Assembly: GCF_044810985.1 (NCBI RefSeq)
Contig: NZ_CP085242.1
Coordinates: forward strand, 1-64,000
Origin: Marinospirillum sp031581385
GTDB lineage: Bacteria > Pseudomonadota > Gammaproteobacteria > Pseudomonadales > Halomonadaceae
Direction of reading: 5' to 3'
DNA length: 64,000 nucleotides
Shown here: piece by piece, positions 16,040-24,982 of the stretch
How positions within the stretch are numbered: position 1 is the stretch's first letter
Layout: each line of letters starts with the position of its first letter
The notes under the pieces: generated by a model
Database searches by the model: none
What the model was told of the DNA's origin: nothing
The model's input: the letters and a program-made list of their open reading frames with translations, nothing else
Program-made: the position numbers and the translations under genes

Positions 16040-18649
16040 TCAGCCAACCACCAGGTTAACCAGTTTGCCGGGCACCACGATCACCTTGCGCAGGGTTTTG
16101 CCTTCCAGGTGTTTTTGCACCTTCTCATCGGCCAGAGCCTGTTTTTCAATGGCTTCCTTGTCAGCATCGGCGGCAATCTGCAACTGGGCGCGCACCTTGC
16201 CATTCACGGAAACGGCCATTTCCATGGAATCGCGGGTCAAAGCGCTTGCATCCACCTGCGGCCAGGGCGCATCAATCACACTGCCCTGGTTACCCAGATC
16301 CAGCCACAGCTGGTGGCAGGTATGCGGTGCGATGGGCGAAAGCATGACTACCAGGGCCTGGTAGGCTTCACGCGCGACAGCCAGACTCAATTCATCGGTG
16401 GCATCAAAGCGGCCCAGGCTGTTGCTGAGTTCCATCAGCGCAGCAATGGCGGTGTTGAAGGTGATGCGACGCGCCATGTCATCACCGACCTTTTGCAGGG
16501 TCTCATGAGTCTTGCGACGCAGGTCTTTCTGTTCGCTGTTGAGCTTGCCGGTATCCAGTTTTCCGGGTTTGCCGGCAGCCAGATGCTGATGCACCAGACG
16601 CCAGAAGCGTTTCAGGAAGCGGTTGGCCCCTTCCACGCCGGAATCCGACCATTCCAGAGACTGCTCGGGCGGTGCGGCAAACATCATGAACAGGCGCACG
16701 GTATCGGCACCATAAAGGTCGATCATGGACTGCGGATCGACGCCGTTGTTCTTGGATTTAGACATCTTCTCGATGCCACCGATTTCCACCGGCTGATGAT
16801 CACTGATCAGTCTGGCGCTGGTGGCGCGGCCCTTGCTGTCTTTTTCCACTTCCACATCGGCGGGGTTGAACCAGTCCTTGCTGCCATCGGGGTTGCTGCG
16901 GTAGTAGGTTTCCGCAACCACCATACCCTGGGTGAGCAGGCGCTTGAAGGGTTCATCGGATTCCACCAGACCAAAATCACGCATCAGCTTGTGGAAGAAG
17001 CGGGCATACAAAAGGTGCAGGATGGCGTGTTCAATCCCACCGATGTAGTAGTCAACCGGCAGCCAGTAGTTGGCACGTTCATCCAGCATGGCTTCGTTAT
17101 TGTCAGCGCAGCAGAAGCGGGCAAAGTACCAGCTGGACTCCATGAAGGTATCAAAGGTGTCGGTTTCTCTTTCCCAGCCATCACCCAGGTCATAAAAGGC
17201 AGGCATTTTCTTGATCGGTGAGCCGCCACTGGCATCAAATTCCACTTCCAGCGGCAGAGCCACGGGCAGGTCTTCGTCCTTGACCGGGCGGGTTTCGCCA
17301 TCAGGGCCATTTTCAATCGGAATCGGTGCGCCCCAGTAACGCTGACGGGAAACACCCCAGTCACGCAGGCGGAAGTTGGTTTTGATTTCGCCTTTGTTTT
17401 GGCGTTGTAGCTCACCGGCAATGGCATTGAAGGCTGCTTCAAATTCCAGGCCGTCAAACTGGGACGAGTTGATCAGCTTGCCTTTTTCCACAAAGGCTTC
17501 CTTGCTGATGTCACAGACTTCGCCGTTGGCGGGTTCGATCACCTGTTCAATGGGGATGCCGTATTTGCTGGCAAATTCCCAGTCACGCTGGTCGTGCGCA
17601 GGCACCGCCATGACCGCGCCGGTGCCGTATTCCATCAAAACAAAGTTGGCGACCCAAATTGGCACCTTGCGGCCGGTCAGGGGGTGAACGGCGGTAAAGC
17701 CGGTGGCCATGCCTTTCTTTTCCATCACGGCCAGTTCGGCTTCGGAAGTGCCGCCCTGGGCACACTCTTCCACGAAGCCGGCCAGTTTGGCATTGTCTTT
17801 GGCTGCAGCTTTGGCCAGCGGATGACTGGCGGCTACGGCGACATAAGTGACACCATAAAGAGTGTCCGGGCGGGTGGTGTAGACATTCAGACCTTCAGGA
17901 AGGTGTTTTTCAGCGCCGTCATGCAGGTCAAAGGTCATTTCCACGCCGCGCGATTTGCCAATCCAGTTGCGCTGCATGGTCTTGACCTGTTCCGGCCATT
18001 CCACGTTATCCAGATCTTTCAGGAGTTCATCGGCATAGTCGGTGATTTTCAAGAACCACTGGGGAATTTCCTTGCGCTCAACCAGAGCGCCGGAGCGCCA
18101 GCCACGGCCTTCAATCACCTGCTCATTGGCCAGTACCGTCTGATCCACCGGGTCCCAGTTGACCACGGCATTTTTCTTGTAAACCAGACCCTTCTCGAAA
18201 AGCTTGCCGAAGAACCATTGCTCCCACTTGTAGTAGGAGGCATCGCAGGTGGCAAATTCACGATCCCAGTCATAGGCAAAACCCAGAGCTTTTAACTGGT
18301 TGCGCATGTAATCTATGTTTTCGTAAGTCCACTTGCCGGGGGCAACCTTGTTCTTCATGGCGGCATTTTCAGCGGGCAGACCGAACGCATCCCAGCCCAT
18401 GGGCTGCATGACATTTTTACCCTGCAGGCGCTGGAAGCGGCTGATGACATCGCCAATGGTGTAGTTGCGCACATGGCCCATGTGCAATTTGCCGCTGGGG
18501 TAGGGGAACATCGACAGGCAGTAGAACTTTTCCCTGTCTGCATCCTCAATGGCTTTGAAGCACTGGTTTTTTGCCCAGAAGTTCTGAGCCTTTTTTTCCA
18601 GTTGGCTGGGTTGGTAATCCGGTATAGAAGGAGGGTTCTGGGTATCCAT
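16040..18649 (-). CDS. leuS: leucyl-tRNA synthetase
   Basis: An 869-residue class I aminoacyl-tRNA synthetase. The HIGH motif is His56-Met-Gly-His59 in PYPSGKLHMGHVRNYTIGD, and KMSKS is in IEKMSKSKNNGVDP in the last third. The CP1 editing domain is present with TTRPDTLYGVTY and the GTGAVMAVPAHDQRD stretch that clears mischarged tRNA. Length is normal for bacteria. The ATG at 18649 is preferred over a TTG at 18682. It is the first gene of the leuS-lptE-holA operon. Confidence 0.98.
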   Translation of the reverse strand: MDTQNPPSIPDYQPSQLEKKAQNFWAKNQCFKAIEDADREKFYCLSMFPYPSGKLHMGHVRNYTIGDVISRFQRLQGKNVMQPMGWDAFGLPAENAAMKNKVAPGKWTYENIDYMRNQLKALGFAYDWDREFATCDASYYKWEQWFFGKLFEKGLVYKKNAVVNWDPVDQTVLANEQVIEGRGWRSGALVERKEIPQWFLKITDYADELLKDLDNVEWPEQVKTMQRNWIGKSRGVEMTFDLHDGAEKHLPEGLNVYTTRPDTLYGVTYVAVAASHPLAKAAAKDNAKLAGFVEECAQGGTSEAELAVMEKKGMATGFTAVHPLTGRKVPIWVANFVLMEYGTGAVMAVPAHDQRDWEFASKYGIPIEQVIEPANGEVCDISKEAFVEKGKLINSSQFDGLEFEAAFNAIAGELQRQNKGEIKTNFRLRDWGVSRQRYWGAPIPIENGPDGETRPVKDEDLPVALPLEVEFDASGGSPIKKMPAFYDLGDGWERETDTFDTFMESSWYFARFCCADNNEAMLDERANYWLPVDYYIGGIEHAILHLLYARFFHKLMRDFGLVESDEPFKRLLTQGMVVAETYYRSNPDGSKDWFNPADVEVEKDSKGRATSARLISDHQPVEIGGIEKMSKSKNNGVDPQSMIDLYGADTVRLFMMFAAPPEQSLEWSDSGVEGANRFLKRFWRLVHQHLAAGKPGKLDTGKLNSEQKDLRRKTHETLQKVGDDMARRITFNTAIAALMELSNSLGRFDATDELSLAVAREAYQALVVMLSPIAPHTCHQLWLDLGNQGSVIDAPWPQVDASALTRDSMEMAVSVNGKVRAQLQIAADADKEAIEKQALADEKVQKHLEGKTLRKVIVVPGKLVNLVVG

Positions 18650-18757
18650 AAGTCTTTTGGCTGCCTTGAAGTCTAAGGTCAAAAAATAACGTCTAAGGAT
18701 ACACCAGAAGGCTTGGAATATGTAGTCACGCCCTTATCGGCGCAGCAGGCAACCCGA

Positions 18758-19144
18758 TTACCGGATGTAATAGGACTCCACGGTGAAGTTCCAGGTGGCA
18801 TCAGCCATATGGGGCCATTCATCAATATTGATATCGAGCATGAAATGCTTGTTCTCCTTGTCCAGCTTCAAGGCTTTCCAGGGAACAGTGAAAAGACGGT
18901 TGCCCATGCCCAGAAGGCTGCCAAAAGCCAGAACCACATAACCTATCTTGCCGGACTTTTCACCCTGCAGGTTACTGGCTGCATTCCTGGACCGGGTATC
19001 AGCACTCATCAACAGGCTGCTGAACTGTTGCATTTCATCAGCGGTGGGAGGCTTGCGATTCTGCTTTTCGGGTTTGCTCTGGTGCTCCAGAGTTTTACCG
19101 TCACCTTTCTCGTTTGCACTGTCATTACTGTGATTCTTATTCAT
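18758..19144 (-). CDS. PRC-barrel-like protein with atypical N terminus
   Basis: A 128-residue protein whose second half (about 66-110) reads as the later strands of a PRC-barrel: GKIGYVVLAFGSLLGMGNRLFTVPWKALKL, a string common in stress-associated PRC-barrel proteins. The first strands of the domain are not recognisable. Instead, the N-terminal 60 residues are polar, Lys/Asn/Gln-rich and probably disordered, so the domain may be truncated or rebuilt. The ATG at 19144 follows GGGAG; a longer frame to 19168 lacks such a site. It is divergent from the small lipoprotein gene and probably belongs to the envelope or stress group to its right. Confidence 0.7.
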   Translation of the reverse strand: MNKNHSNDSANEKGDGKTLEHQSKPEKQNRKPPTADEMQQFSSLLMSADTRSRNAASNLQGEKSGKIGYVVLAFGSLLGMGNRLFTVPWKALKLDKENKHFMLDINIDEWPHMADATWNFTVESYYIR

Positions 19145-19326
19145 GATTTGTTCTCCCGTTAACATCAACTCATGTGGTTGCAGAGTGAGGGGCCCAGAGT
19201 ATTGGATGCTTCCGGTTCAGTCGGTGCGCTGTCACACCCAGTTGGTGGTTTGTACGCGAACGCACAGATCATTCCTTAATTGGCTGTCATGATTCATTTT
19301 TCAGCAACCAACCAAGAGGGAAAATC

Positions 19327-19488
19327 ATGAAACTCATCAAAACCCTGGCTGCCGCTTTGCTTCTGACCGGCCTGATGATTTCGCTGTCTGCTTGTGAAGA
19401 TGATGGCCCAATGGAAGAGACCGGTGAGGCAATTGATAACCGGGTCGATGATGCTGGCAATGCCATTGAAGATGCCACCAGCGATTGA
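19327..19488 (+). CDS. small lipoprotein
   Basis: A 53-residue reading frame too short for usual cut-offs. It has a classic lipoprotein signal: basic MKLIK, a hydrophobic stretch of about 15 residues, and a LSAC lipobox with Cys23. The mature part is only 31 residues and strongly acidic (EDDGPMEETGEAIDN...), with Glu and Asp after the cysteine. AGAGGG lies nine bases before the ATG. It precedes the beta-barrel gene by 85 nt on the same strand and faces the PRC-barrel gene. The general design recalls entericidin-like or stress-induced small lipoproteins, but I do not assign a family. Confidence 0.8.
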   Translation: MKLIKTLAAALLLTGLMISLSACEDDGPMEETGEAIDNRVDDAGNAIEDATSD

Positions 19489-19573
19489 GCGACCGCTTCT
19501 TTGCACCCTTCAAAGCCAAGCTGCCCCATCCCTGGTCGGCCACTCTTTGAATGCCTTAATCTGGAGAAACACT

Positions 19574-20122
19574 ATGAAAAAGTTAATACATGTTCCCTTG
19601 ATCGTGGCGGGCTTGCTAATAGTTCCGGTAGGTTTTGCTGCAGAGCGGAGTGATCGTGGGCTTAACGCCTATGTGGGTGGTGGTGTTGGCTACTACCGCA
19701 TCAACGATGATGACTTCCTGGGTGAGGACGACAGGCTGAAGGACAATCGTCATGCCCTGCGGGCCTATGTGGGTGTTGAAGCCGGCAGAATATTTGCGCT
19801 TGAAGGGGCCTATACAGATTTTGGCTCGACCAGTGATGGCCTTGCCGATATGGAGTTGACCGGTTTGTCTGCTGCTGTCGTGGTCAACATCCCCTTGCTT
19901 GCAGCCATTGGGCCTTACGGCAAGCTTGGCATCATGTCCTGGGATCGCGAGCGCTCTTTCGGCTCATTGAGCAGCAATGATGACGGCACGGATCTCTTTT
20001 ATGGCCTGGGTGTCAGGGTGCCGGTGCTGCCCAATCTCGATATGCGCGTTGAATATGAGCGCTACGCAATCGACGATACCGATATCGACCTGGCATCCGT
20101 CAATCTGCAATTACGTTTCTGA
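19574..20122 (+). CDS. outer membrane beta-barrel protein (OmpA/Opa-like fold)
   Basis: A 182-residue protein with a signal peptide of about 22 residues ending in VGFA-A. The mature part shows alternating aromatic/hydrophobic strands (LNAYVGGGVGYYRI, HALRAYVGVEAGRIFALEGAYTDFG, MRVEYERYAI) and ends in a C-terminal phenylalanine (LQLRF), the BAM recognition signature. The pattern fits an eight-stranded opacity or OmpA-like barrel. Acidic loops (NDDDFLGEDDRLKD, SSNDDGTD) face outward. The ATG at 19574 follows GGAG; the frame is open to 19394 but upstream codons overlap the lipoprotein gene. Confidence 0.85.
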   Translation: MKKLIHVPLIVAGLLIVPVGFAAERSDRGLNAYVGGGVGYYRINDDDFLGEDDRLKDNRHALRAYVGVEAGRIFALEGAYTDFGSTSDGLADMELTGLSAAVVVNIPLLAAIGPYGKLGIMSWDRERSFGSLSSNDDGTDLFYGLGVRVPVLPNLDMRVEYERYAIDDTDIDLASVNLQLRF

Positions 20123-20156
20123 AAACAGTTCGTGCAATAACAACGAGGACAAGACC

Positions 20157-20405
20157 ATGGTAAAAACAAGTGAACATGAGACCATTGATAAGGTGGCAGG
20201 CAAGGTCCATGAAGCGGTAGATCGGGCAGCCAACTCCGCTGGCAAGGCCGAAGAGTATGCTCGGGAACATGGGGCCGATGGGCGCAAGAAAGTTGATGAA
20301 GTGTTTGGCGGTGTGAACCACTACGTTCGTGACAATCCGCTGATGTCCATTGGCATTGCCTTTGCTGTCGGCGCTCTGTTTTCGTCGCTGAAGAACCGCC
20401 GGTAA
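20157..20405 (+). CDS. YqjD/ElaB family (DUF883) ribosome-associated membrane protein
   Basis: An 82-residue protein with an amphipathic, Ala/Lys/Glu-rich helical N terminus (KVAGKVHEAVDRAANSAGKAEEYAREHG), the RDNPLMSIGIAFAVGALFSSL C-terminal membrane helix and a basic tail (KNRR). E. coli members are stationary-phase inner membrane proteins that bind ribosomes. The ATG at 20157 follows GAGGAC. Next to YqjE- and YqjK-like genes, it rebuilds the yqjD-yqjE-yqjK order of E. coli. Confidence 0.85.
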   Translation: MVKTSEHETIDKVAGKVHEAVDRAANSAGKAEEYAREHGADGRKKVDEVFGGVNHYVRDNPLMSIGIAFAVGALFSSLKNRR

Positions 20406-20413
20406 CGCACGGC

Positions 20414-20788
20414 ATGCAGGAACAAGAACCGGAGCGCGGCATTTTCACCGATACCGCGACTCTGTTTTCCCTGGTCTGGGTGTCCTTTCAGGATGCAGCT
20501 CGGTTGCTGGGCCTGGAGGCACACCTTGTCGTCAAGACCCTCGTCATGATGGTGTTGCTCGGCGTGCTGCTGGGATTGGTGATGGTGGGAATTTGGCTTT
20601 CCATCACGCTGATGATTATTGCCAGCCTTTATGAGTACACCGGCCTGGGCATGATGTTGAGTATCTGTGCTGCAACCCTGATCAATGTCGTCTGTGCTGC
20701 AGCGCTTTTCTTGACATTGAAACGCCTGGCTCACCGGCTGACCTTTCCGCAGACGCGCCTTGCAGTGCGAACTTTACTGGAGGAGTAG
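20414..20788 (+). CDS. YqjE-like phage-holin-family membrane protein
   Basis: A 124-residue protein with two long membrane helices (about 42-70 and 75-102) flanked by polar ends, the layout of the DUF1469/YqjE group (annotated in databases as phage holin family, although not phage-derived). It starts 8 nt after the YqjD-like gene and ends 5 nt before the YqjK-like gene, so all three are very likely co-transcribed. The function is unknown; E. coli homologues are linked to stress and stationary phase. Confidence 0.78.
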   Translation: MQEQEPERGIFTDTATLFSLVWVSFQDAARLLGLEAHLVVKTLVMMVLLGVLLGLVMVGIWLSITLMIIASLYEYTGLGMMLSICAATLINVVCAAALFLTLKRLAHRLTFPQTRLAVRTLLEE

Positions 20789-20793
20789 CTGCC

Positions 20794-21066
20794 ATGCTTT
20801 CACTGGAAAAAAAGCTTGTTCAACAACGCGAAATTTTGATGGCCCGTGGTCCCGACATCCGCTTGCACGCCAGGCGGATTCACACACGGCTGGGTCATCC
20901 TGTGGTTCTCATTCCTGCCTTTCTAGCGGGAATGCTTTTTGCCCAAGGAGCACCGCTGCTGCTGAAAACGCTTCCACCACTCACCACACGACTGGTGCAT
21001 CTCACGGCACAACTCCGCAAGCTCAATGCCTTTTTCAGGAACCCTGAACCGCCCGCGATTCAGTAA
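20794..21066 (+). CDS. YqjK-like small membrane protein
   Basis: A 90-residue protein. Basic N-terminal helix (LEKKLVQQREILMARGPDIRLHARRIHTRLG), then one membrane segment (about 36-55) and a short helical tail. Position and size fit YqjK, the third gene of the yqjDEK group, though sequence similarity is weak by eye. GGAG lies eight bases before the ATG. It is convergent with the AI-2E-type transporter gene, 45 nt away. Confidence 0.65.
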   Translation: MLSLEKKLVQQREILMARGPDIRLHARRIHTRLGHPVVLIPAFLAGMLFAQGAPLLLKTLPPLTTRLVHLTAQLRKLNAFFRNPEPPAIQ

Positions 21067-21111
21067 GGCATCGCAGGCGGTATGCAGCAGTCAATTAAGT
21101 ATAATTCTTAG

Positions 21112-22314
21112 TTAACGTTTAGTGCTCTCTTCAAATTCCTTGACTTGTTTTTCAGCTTCGTCTTTGGAGATACCGTAGGCCTGCTGAATCTCCCCCGCCA
21201 ACTGGTCACGTCGGCCATTAATGTTACCTAGCCTGCTTTTCAAGTGTGCTCCGAGAGTAACGAGAAAAGCTGTCAGGGGCACGGCGAGGATCATACCGAC
21301 GACCCCACCCAACACGGTTCCCCAGAACAGGATTGAGATTACAACCAGGGCAGGGTGCAGACCTGAACGGTCGGCCATGATCTTGGGTGTCAGCAGCACG
21401 CTTTCCACCACCTGGGTGACAGCGATGACTCCCAGTATCATCAGAGCCAGTTGCCCACCTCCGTCAGGCTGGAAATAGGCAACGGGCATTACCGTGATGA
21501 CACCAACAATGAAACCCAAATAGGGCACGATATTCAGCAGCCCCAGTGCAAGGCCAAAGTAAATCGCGGCTTCCAGCCCAAGAAGGGTGAAACCGATTGC
21601 CATGATGACGCCCATGATCAGTGCAATGGTTAGCTGCCCCCGAAAGAAAGCCGTGACATAATCGATAAAAAGCCGACCCATGTAGACGACCTCGTTTTGA
21701 TTCTTGAGACTGAACAGGAACAGCATCCCCTTGGCCTGTTCCTTGATACGGTTACCGGAAAGCAGCATGAAAAAGAGGTACAGGGGAACAAATCCAAGAC
21801 CCAGCAGCAGGCTGAGGTATGCAAAGGCACGATTGGCAGCCTCTTCAGCACCCGGCAGTATCGATTTGATTTCCATTTCGGCAAGAGCGTTTTCCAGCAT
21901 CGGCATGGCTGTCGGGAACCGGGTTGACAGGCTCTCATACCCGCTTTCGGCGATGGCCGGTAAGGTCTGGATGAATTGACTGGCTTGATATATGGCTGTT
22001 GGCAGCACCAGTACCATCATGGCCAGAAACATGGCGAACAGGGTAAGAAACAAGGTGATCACTGCACCGAGTCGGTTCAGGTGCATGAGACGCTCGAACA
22101 GCTCCACAATCGGCAGCAGAATCAGAGTCAGCACACCGGCAATGGCCAGAGGGAAAACCAACATGTGCAGGGTGCCCAGGATGTATCCAAAAACCCAGAT
22201 AATGAACACCAGCATACCCATCAGAGTGACGGCACTGAGAGTGACAAGCGTGTAGCGTAGAAGTTGCTGCTCACCGGGAGCAAAGTCGATATGGGTATTC
22301 TTTTCGAAGTTCAT
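21112..22314 (-). CDS. AI-2E family transporter
   Basis: A 400-residue membrane protein of the AI-2 exporter superfamily (PF01594; includes TqsA, YdiK, PerM). Two N-terminal helix pairs (about 18-95) are followed by a long soluble stretch with the amphipathic ESLSTRFPTAMPMLENALAEM, then the family's re-entrant core, with LGLGFVPLYLFFMLLSG, FFRGQLTIALIMGVIMAIGFTLLG and LNIVPYLGFIVGVI. The start at 22314 follows AGGAAACCC. Members export AI-2, indole-like compounds or Na+; the substrate here cannot be told. It lies at the edge of the envelope/stress group. Confidence 0.88.
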   Translation of the reverse strand: MNFEKNTHIDFAPGEQQLLRYTLVTLSAVTLMGMLVFIIWVFGYILGTLHMLVFPLAIAGVLTLILLPIVELFERLMHLNRLGAVITLFLTLFAMFLAMMVLVLPTAIYQASQFIQTLPAIAESGYESLSTRFPTAMPMLENALAEMEIKSILPGAEEAANRAFAYLSLLLGLGFVPLYLFFMLLSGNRIKEQAKGMLFLFSLKNQNEVVYMGRLFIDYVTAFFRGQLTIALIMGVIMAIGFTLLGLEAAIYFGLALGLLNIVPYLGFIVGVITVMPVAYFQPDGGGQLALMILGVIAVTQVVESVLLTPKIMADRSGLHPALVVISILFWGTVLGGVVGMILAVPLTAFLVTLGAHLKSRLGNINGRRDQLAGEIQQAYGISKDEAEKQVKEFEESTKR

Positions 22315-22375
22315 GGGTTTCCTACCCTCTTTGATTATCGGCAGTCTGCCGGACTCTTTCGAGCCTTGATTGCAT

Positions 22376-22392
22376 TTCCCGAATTGCGGGAA
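22376..22392. promoter_or_regulatory. short perfect inverted repeat, possible operator
   Basis: TTCCCG and CGGGAA form a perfect 6-bp palindrome around a 5-nt spacer, 62 bp upstream of the AI-2E transporter start and about 160 bp upstream of the purine permease. The surrounding 239-bp gap (22315-22553) otherwise holds only the promoter candidate listed next. The symmetry fits a dimeric repressor site, but no regulator is known. Confidence 0.3.
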
Positions 22393-22495
22393 TACCACGC
22401 CAGACTGGGCTTATGTGGCTGCCTTGTCTGTTCGGTCACACACATATTCAAAGCGTGAAAGGTGGACCTGGTCTGGTGTTTGCAAGGTATTTGAC

Positions 22496-22523
22496 TTGCC
22501 TCTTTATTTCATCGCGTTAAAAT
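22496..22523 (+). promoter_or_regulatory. possible promoter of the purine permease gene
   Basis: A TTGCCT box (22496-22501), a 16-bp AT-rich spacer and a TAAAAT box (22518-22523) lie 30 nt upstream of the permease ATG. No purine riboswitch or PurR-like palindrome was seen nearby. Confidence 0.4.
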
Positions 22524-22553
22524 GCGCGATTAATCCAGCAAAGGTCCTGTCTG

Positions 22554-23846
22554 ATGCTTGAACGCCTCTTCCAACTCAAAGCCCATCAAACGTCTGTAAA
22601 AACTGAAATTCTGGCCGGGGTCACCACCTTCCTGACCATGGCCTATATTATTTTTGTGAATCCCTCCATGCTGGCTGCAGCGGGTATGGATCAGGGGGCC
22701 GTTTTTGTTGCCACCTGTCTGGCGGCGGCTATTGGCTGCCTGATAATGGGGCTCTGGGCCAATTACCCGATTGCTCTTGCACCGGGAATGGGCCTGAATG
22801 CCTTCTTCACCTATGGTGTGGTACTGGGTATGGGCTACTCCTGGGAAGTGGCACTGGGTGCTATCTTCCTGTCCGGGGTGGTGTTTATTGCCATCAGTGT
22901 GTTCAAGATTCGCGAATGGATCATCAACTCCATTCCTGCTTCGCTGAAGCTGGGGATTGCTGCGGGTATTGGTCTTTTTCTGGCCATCATCGCCCTGAAA
23001 AATGCCGGTATCGTGGTGGAAGATCCAGCCACTCTGGTGACTCTGGGTGATCTTTCCAAGCCTTCCGCCATTTATGGCTTTCTGGGCTTTTTTGTGATTG
23101 CAGCCCTGGCTTATATGCGCATCACCGGTGCTGTGATGCTGGGTATTCTGGGTGTGACCCTGCTGGCCATGCTGTTCGGGCATAATGAATTCGGTGGAGT
23201 CGTTTCCATGCCGCCTTCCATAGCGCCAACCTTTATGGCCATGGATATTGCCGGTGCCTTTGAAGTGGGGATGATTAGCGTTATCTTTGCCTTCTTGTTT
23301 GTGGATCTTTTTGATACTTCCGGCACCCTGATCGGGGTGGCAGAGCGGGGCAAGCTGCTGGATTCCGAAGGCAAGCTGCCGCGCCTCAAGCGGGCTTTAC
23401 TGGCTGATTCTTCAGCCACAGTGATCGGCTCGGCTCTGGGCACTTCCTCCACCACCAGTTATATTGAAAGTGCTTCGGGTGTGGCTGCCGGTGGGCGTAC
23501 TGGTCTGACGGCTGTAGTCGTGGCCGGACTCTTTTTGATCAGTCTCTTCTTTGCCCCTCTGGCGGGTTCCATCCCTGCTTATGCCACGGCCGGTGCCCTG
23601 CTTTATGTGGCTGTTTTGATGACTGGCAGCTTGTCCAAAGTGGACTGGGACGATGTTTCCGAAGCTGCGCCAGTGTTGATCGCCGCCCTGGCCATGCCCC
23701 TGACCTTCTCCATCGCCCACGGTATCGCCCTGGCTTTTGTCAGCTATGCTGCCATCAAGCTATTCTCCGGGCAGGGCAAACAGGTCAGCATCAGCGTGTA
23801 TGTGCTGGCCGCCCTGTTTGTGGTTAAGTTTGTGTTCTTTCCATAA
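22554..23846 (+). CDS. NCS2-family (AzgA-type) adenine/guanine/hypoxanthine permease
   Basis: A 430-residue inner membrane transporter with about twelve to fourteen helices. The AzgA signature TEILAGVTTFLTMAYIIFVNPSML opens the protein. Further markers are LAPGMGLNAFFTYGVVLGMGYSW, the LFVDLFDTSGTLIGVAERG segment and GTSSTTSYIESASGVAAGGRTGLT. Relatives in E. coli (PurP/AdeP, GhxP/GhxQ) import adenine or guanine/hypoxanthine with protons. An adenine deaminase gene lies 2.6 kb downstream, making adenine a reasonable substrate, though this is inference. Confidence 0.92.
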   Translation: MLERLFQLKAHQTSVKTEILAGVTTFLTMAYIIFVNPSMLAAAGMDQGAVFVATCLAAAIGCLIMGLWANYPIALAPGMGLNAFFTYGVVLGMGYSWEVALGAIFLSGVVFIAISVFKIREWIINSIPASLKLGIAAGIGLFLAIIALKNAGIVVEDPATLVTLGDLSKPSAIYGFLGFFVIAALAYMRITGAVMLGILGVTLLAMLFGHNEFGGVVSMPPSIAPTFMAMDIAGAFEVGMISVIFAFLFVDLFDTSGTLIGVAERGKLLDSEGKLPRLKRALLADSSATVIGSALGTSSTTSYIESASGVAAGGRTGLTAVVVAGLFLISLFFAPLAGSIPAYATAGALLYVAVLMTGSLSKVDWDDVSEAAPVLIAALAMPLTFSIAHGIALAFVSYAAIKLFSGQGKQVSISVYVLAALFVVKFVFFP

Positions 23847-23905
23847 AGCCAGCAAGCTGGAGGTCAGACATTGTATACGCACAATAAATCGGGAGGTTTT
23901 AACTA

Positions 23906-24952
23906 ATGGAAGTGGCGCAGACGAAGACTTCTCAGCACAGACCCCGAAAAAAATTGAACCTTGCCCTTCAGGGGGGAGGTTCACATGGTGCTTACACCTG
24001 GGGTGTGCTTGACCGCCTTCTGGAAGAGGACTGTTTTGATTTTGAGGGAGTCGTGGGAACCAGTGCCGGTGCTATGAATGCCGTAACACTCAGTTATGGA
24101 TTGAAAACAGGCGGCCCCGAGCGAGCACGTGAATTGTTGCGTGAATACTGGGAACTGACCATGAAAATGGCTTCTTTCGCGCCCTGGCCATCCTTTATTG
24201 ACCGGCTTGCAGGCGATGGCAATATGCCCAATAGCCCTGCTTTCACCATCAGCGATGCCATGACACGCATCTTTTCACCGTACCAGATGAATCCGACGGG
24301 CTTTAACCCCACAGAGCCGGTCATCAATAAATTGATAGACTTTGAAGCGCTGCGCAGTGATTCCTCCGACCCGCAGCTCTTCCTTTGCGCGACTAATGTG
24401 ATGACGGGCCGTGCCAAAATTTTTGAAAAAGAAGAACTGACTGCCAAGGCCGTGCTGGCATCTGCCTGTTTGCCTTTTATGAACCATGCAGTTGAGATTG
24501 ATGGAGACTATTATTGGGATGGCGGCTATATGGGTAACCCACCCCTGTTCCCTATCTTTTATAACTGTGAGTGCCAGGATATTCTGGTGGTACAGGTTAC
24601 ACCCGTGAATCTGGATAGCTTGCCAACTTCTGCAAGCGCTATTTTTGACCGTATCAATGGGCTCAGTTTTAATTCCAGCCTTATGCGGGAGATGCGGGTG
24701 GTGAATTTCATCACGGAAATGGTGCGTGATGGATACGATGGTGGTGGAAAGCTTCGTGAGATATTTGTTCACACTATCGATGCCGAAGATACTATGAAAA
24801 AGCTTGGTGCTTCCAGTCAGGCCAATCTGGACCCTGCTTACATCAAAAGTCTGTTTGAGCTGGGTCGGGATAAAGCACATGAGTTTATCGAAGAGCATTT
24901 CGATAAAGTGGGTTTTGAGTCCTCTACAGACATCAACGAGAAATTCACCTGA
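23906..24952 (+). CDS. patatin-like phospholipase
   Basis: A 348-residue lipid acyl hydrolase with the Ser-Asp dyad of patatins. The oxyanion loop is LALQGGGSHGAYTWGVLDRLL near residue 20, the nucleophile serine is in GTSAGAMNA (about residue 53), and the aspartate is in DGGYMGNPPLFP (about residue 202). No signal peptide, so it is probably cytoplasmic or effector-like. A GGGAGG ribosome site precedes the ATG. The neighbours (permease, hemolysin III-like gene) give no functional link. A DUF3734-type C-terminal extension seems present, as in the longer bacterial proteins that act on phospholipids. Confidence 0.9.
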   Translation: MEVAQTKTSQHRPRKKLNLALQGGGSHGAYTWGVLDRLLEEDCFDFEGVVGTSAGAMNAVTLSYGLKTGGPERARELLREYWELTMKMASFAPWPSFIDRLAGDGNMPNSPAFTISDAMTRIFSPYQMNPTGFNPTEPVINKLIDFEALRSDSSDPQLFLCATNVMTGRAKIFEKEELTAKAVLASACLPFMNHAVEIDGDYYWDGGYMGNPPLFPIFYNCECQDILVVQVTPVNLDSLPTSASAIFDRINGLSFNSSLMREMRVVNFITEMVRDGYDGGGKLREIFVHTIDAEDTMKKLGASSQANLDPAYIKSLFELGRDKAHEFIEEHFDKVGFESSTDINEKFT

Positions 24953-24982
24953 GCTGGCACTGGAAGCCTTGCATTAAGCGCA

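Noticed and set aside
15971..17221. 416-codon open frame on the + strand opposite leuS and lptE
   Set aside because: It is antisense to two certain genes, has no ribosome site and its composition mirrors their codon bias.
22530..23183. 217-codon open frame opposite the purine permease
   Set aside because: Glutamine/histidine-rich text typical of antisense shadows of membrane proteins; the permease frame is unmistakable.
23849..23862. Small CCAGC/GCTGG hairpin after the purine permease gene
   Set aside because: Only 5 bp with a 2-nt loop and no T-tract, so not a supportable terminator.
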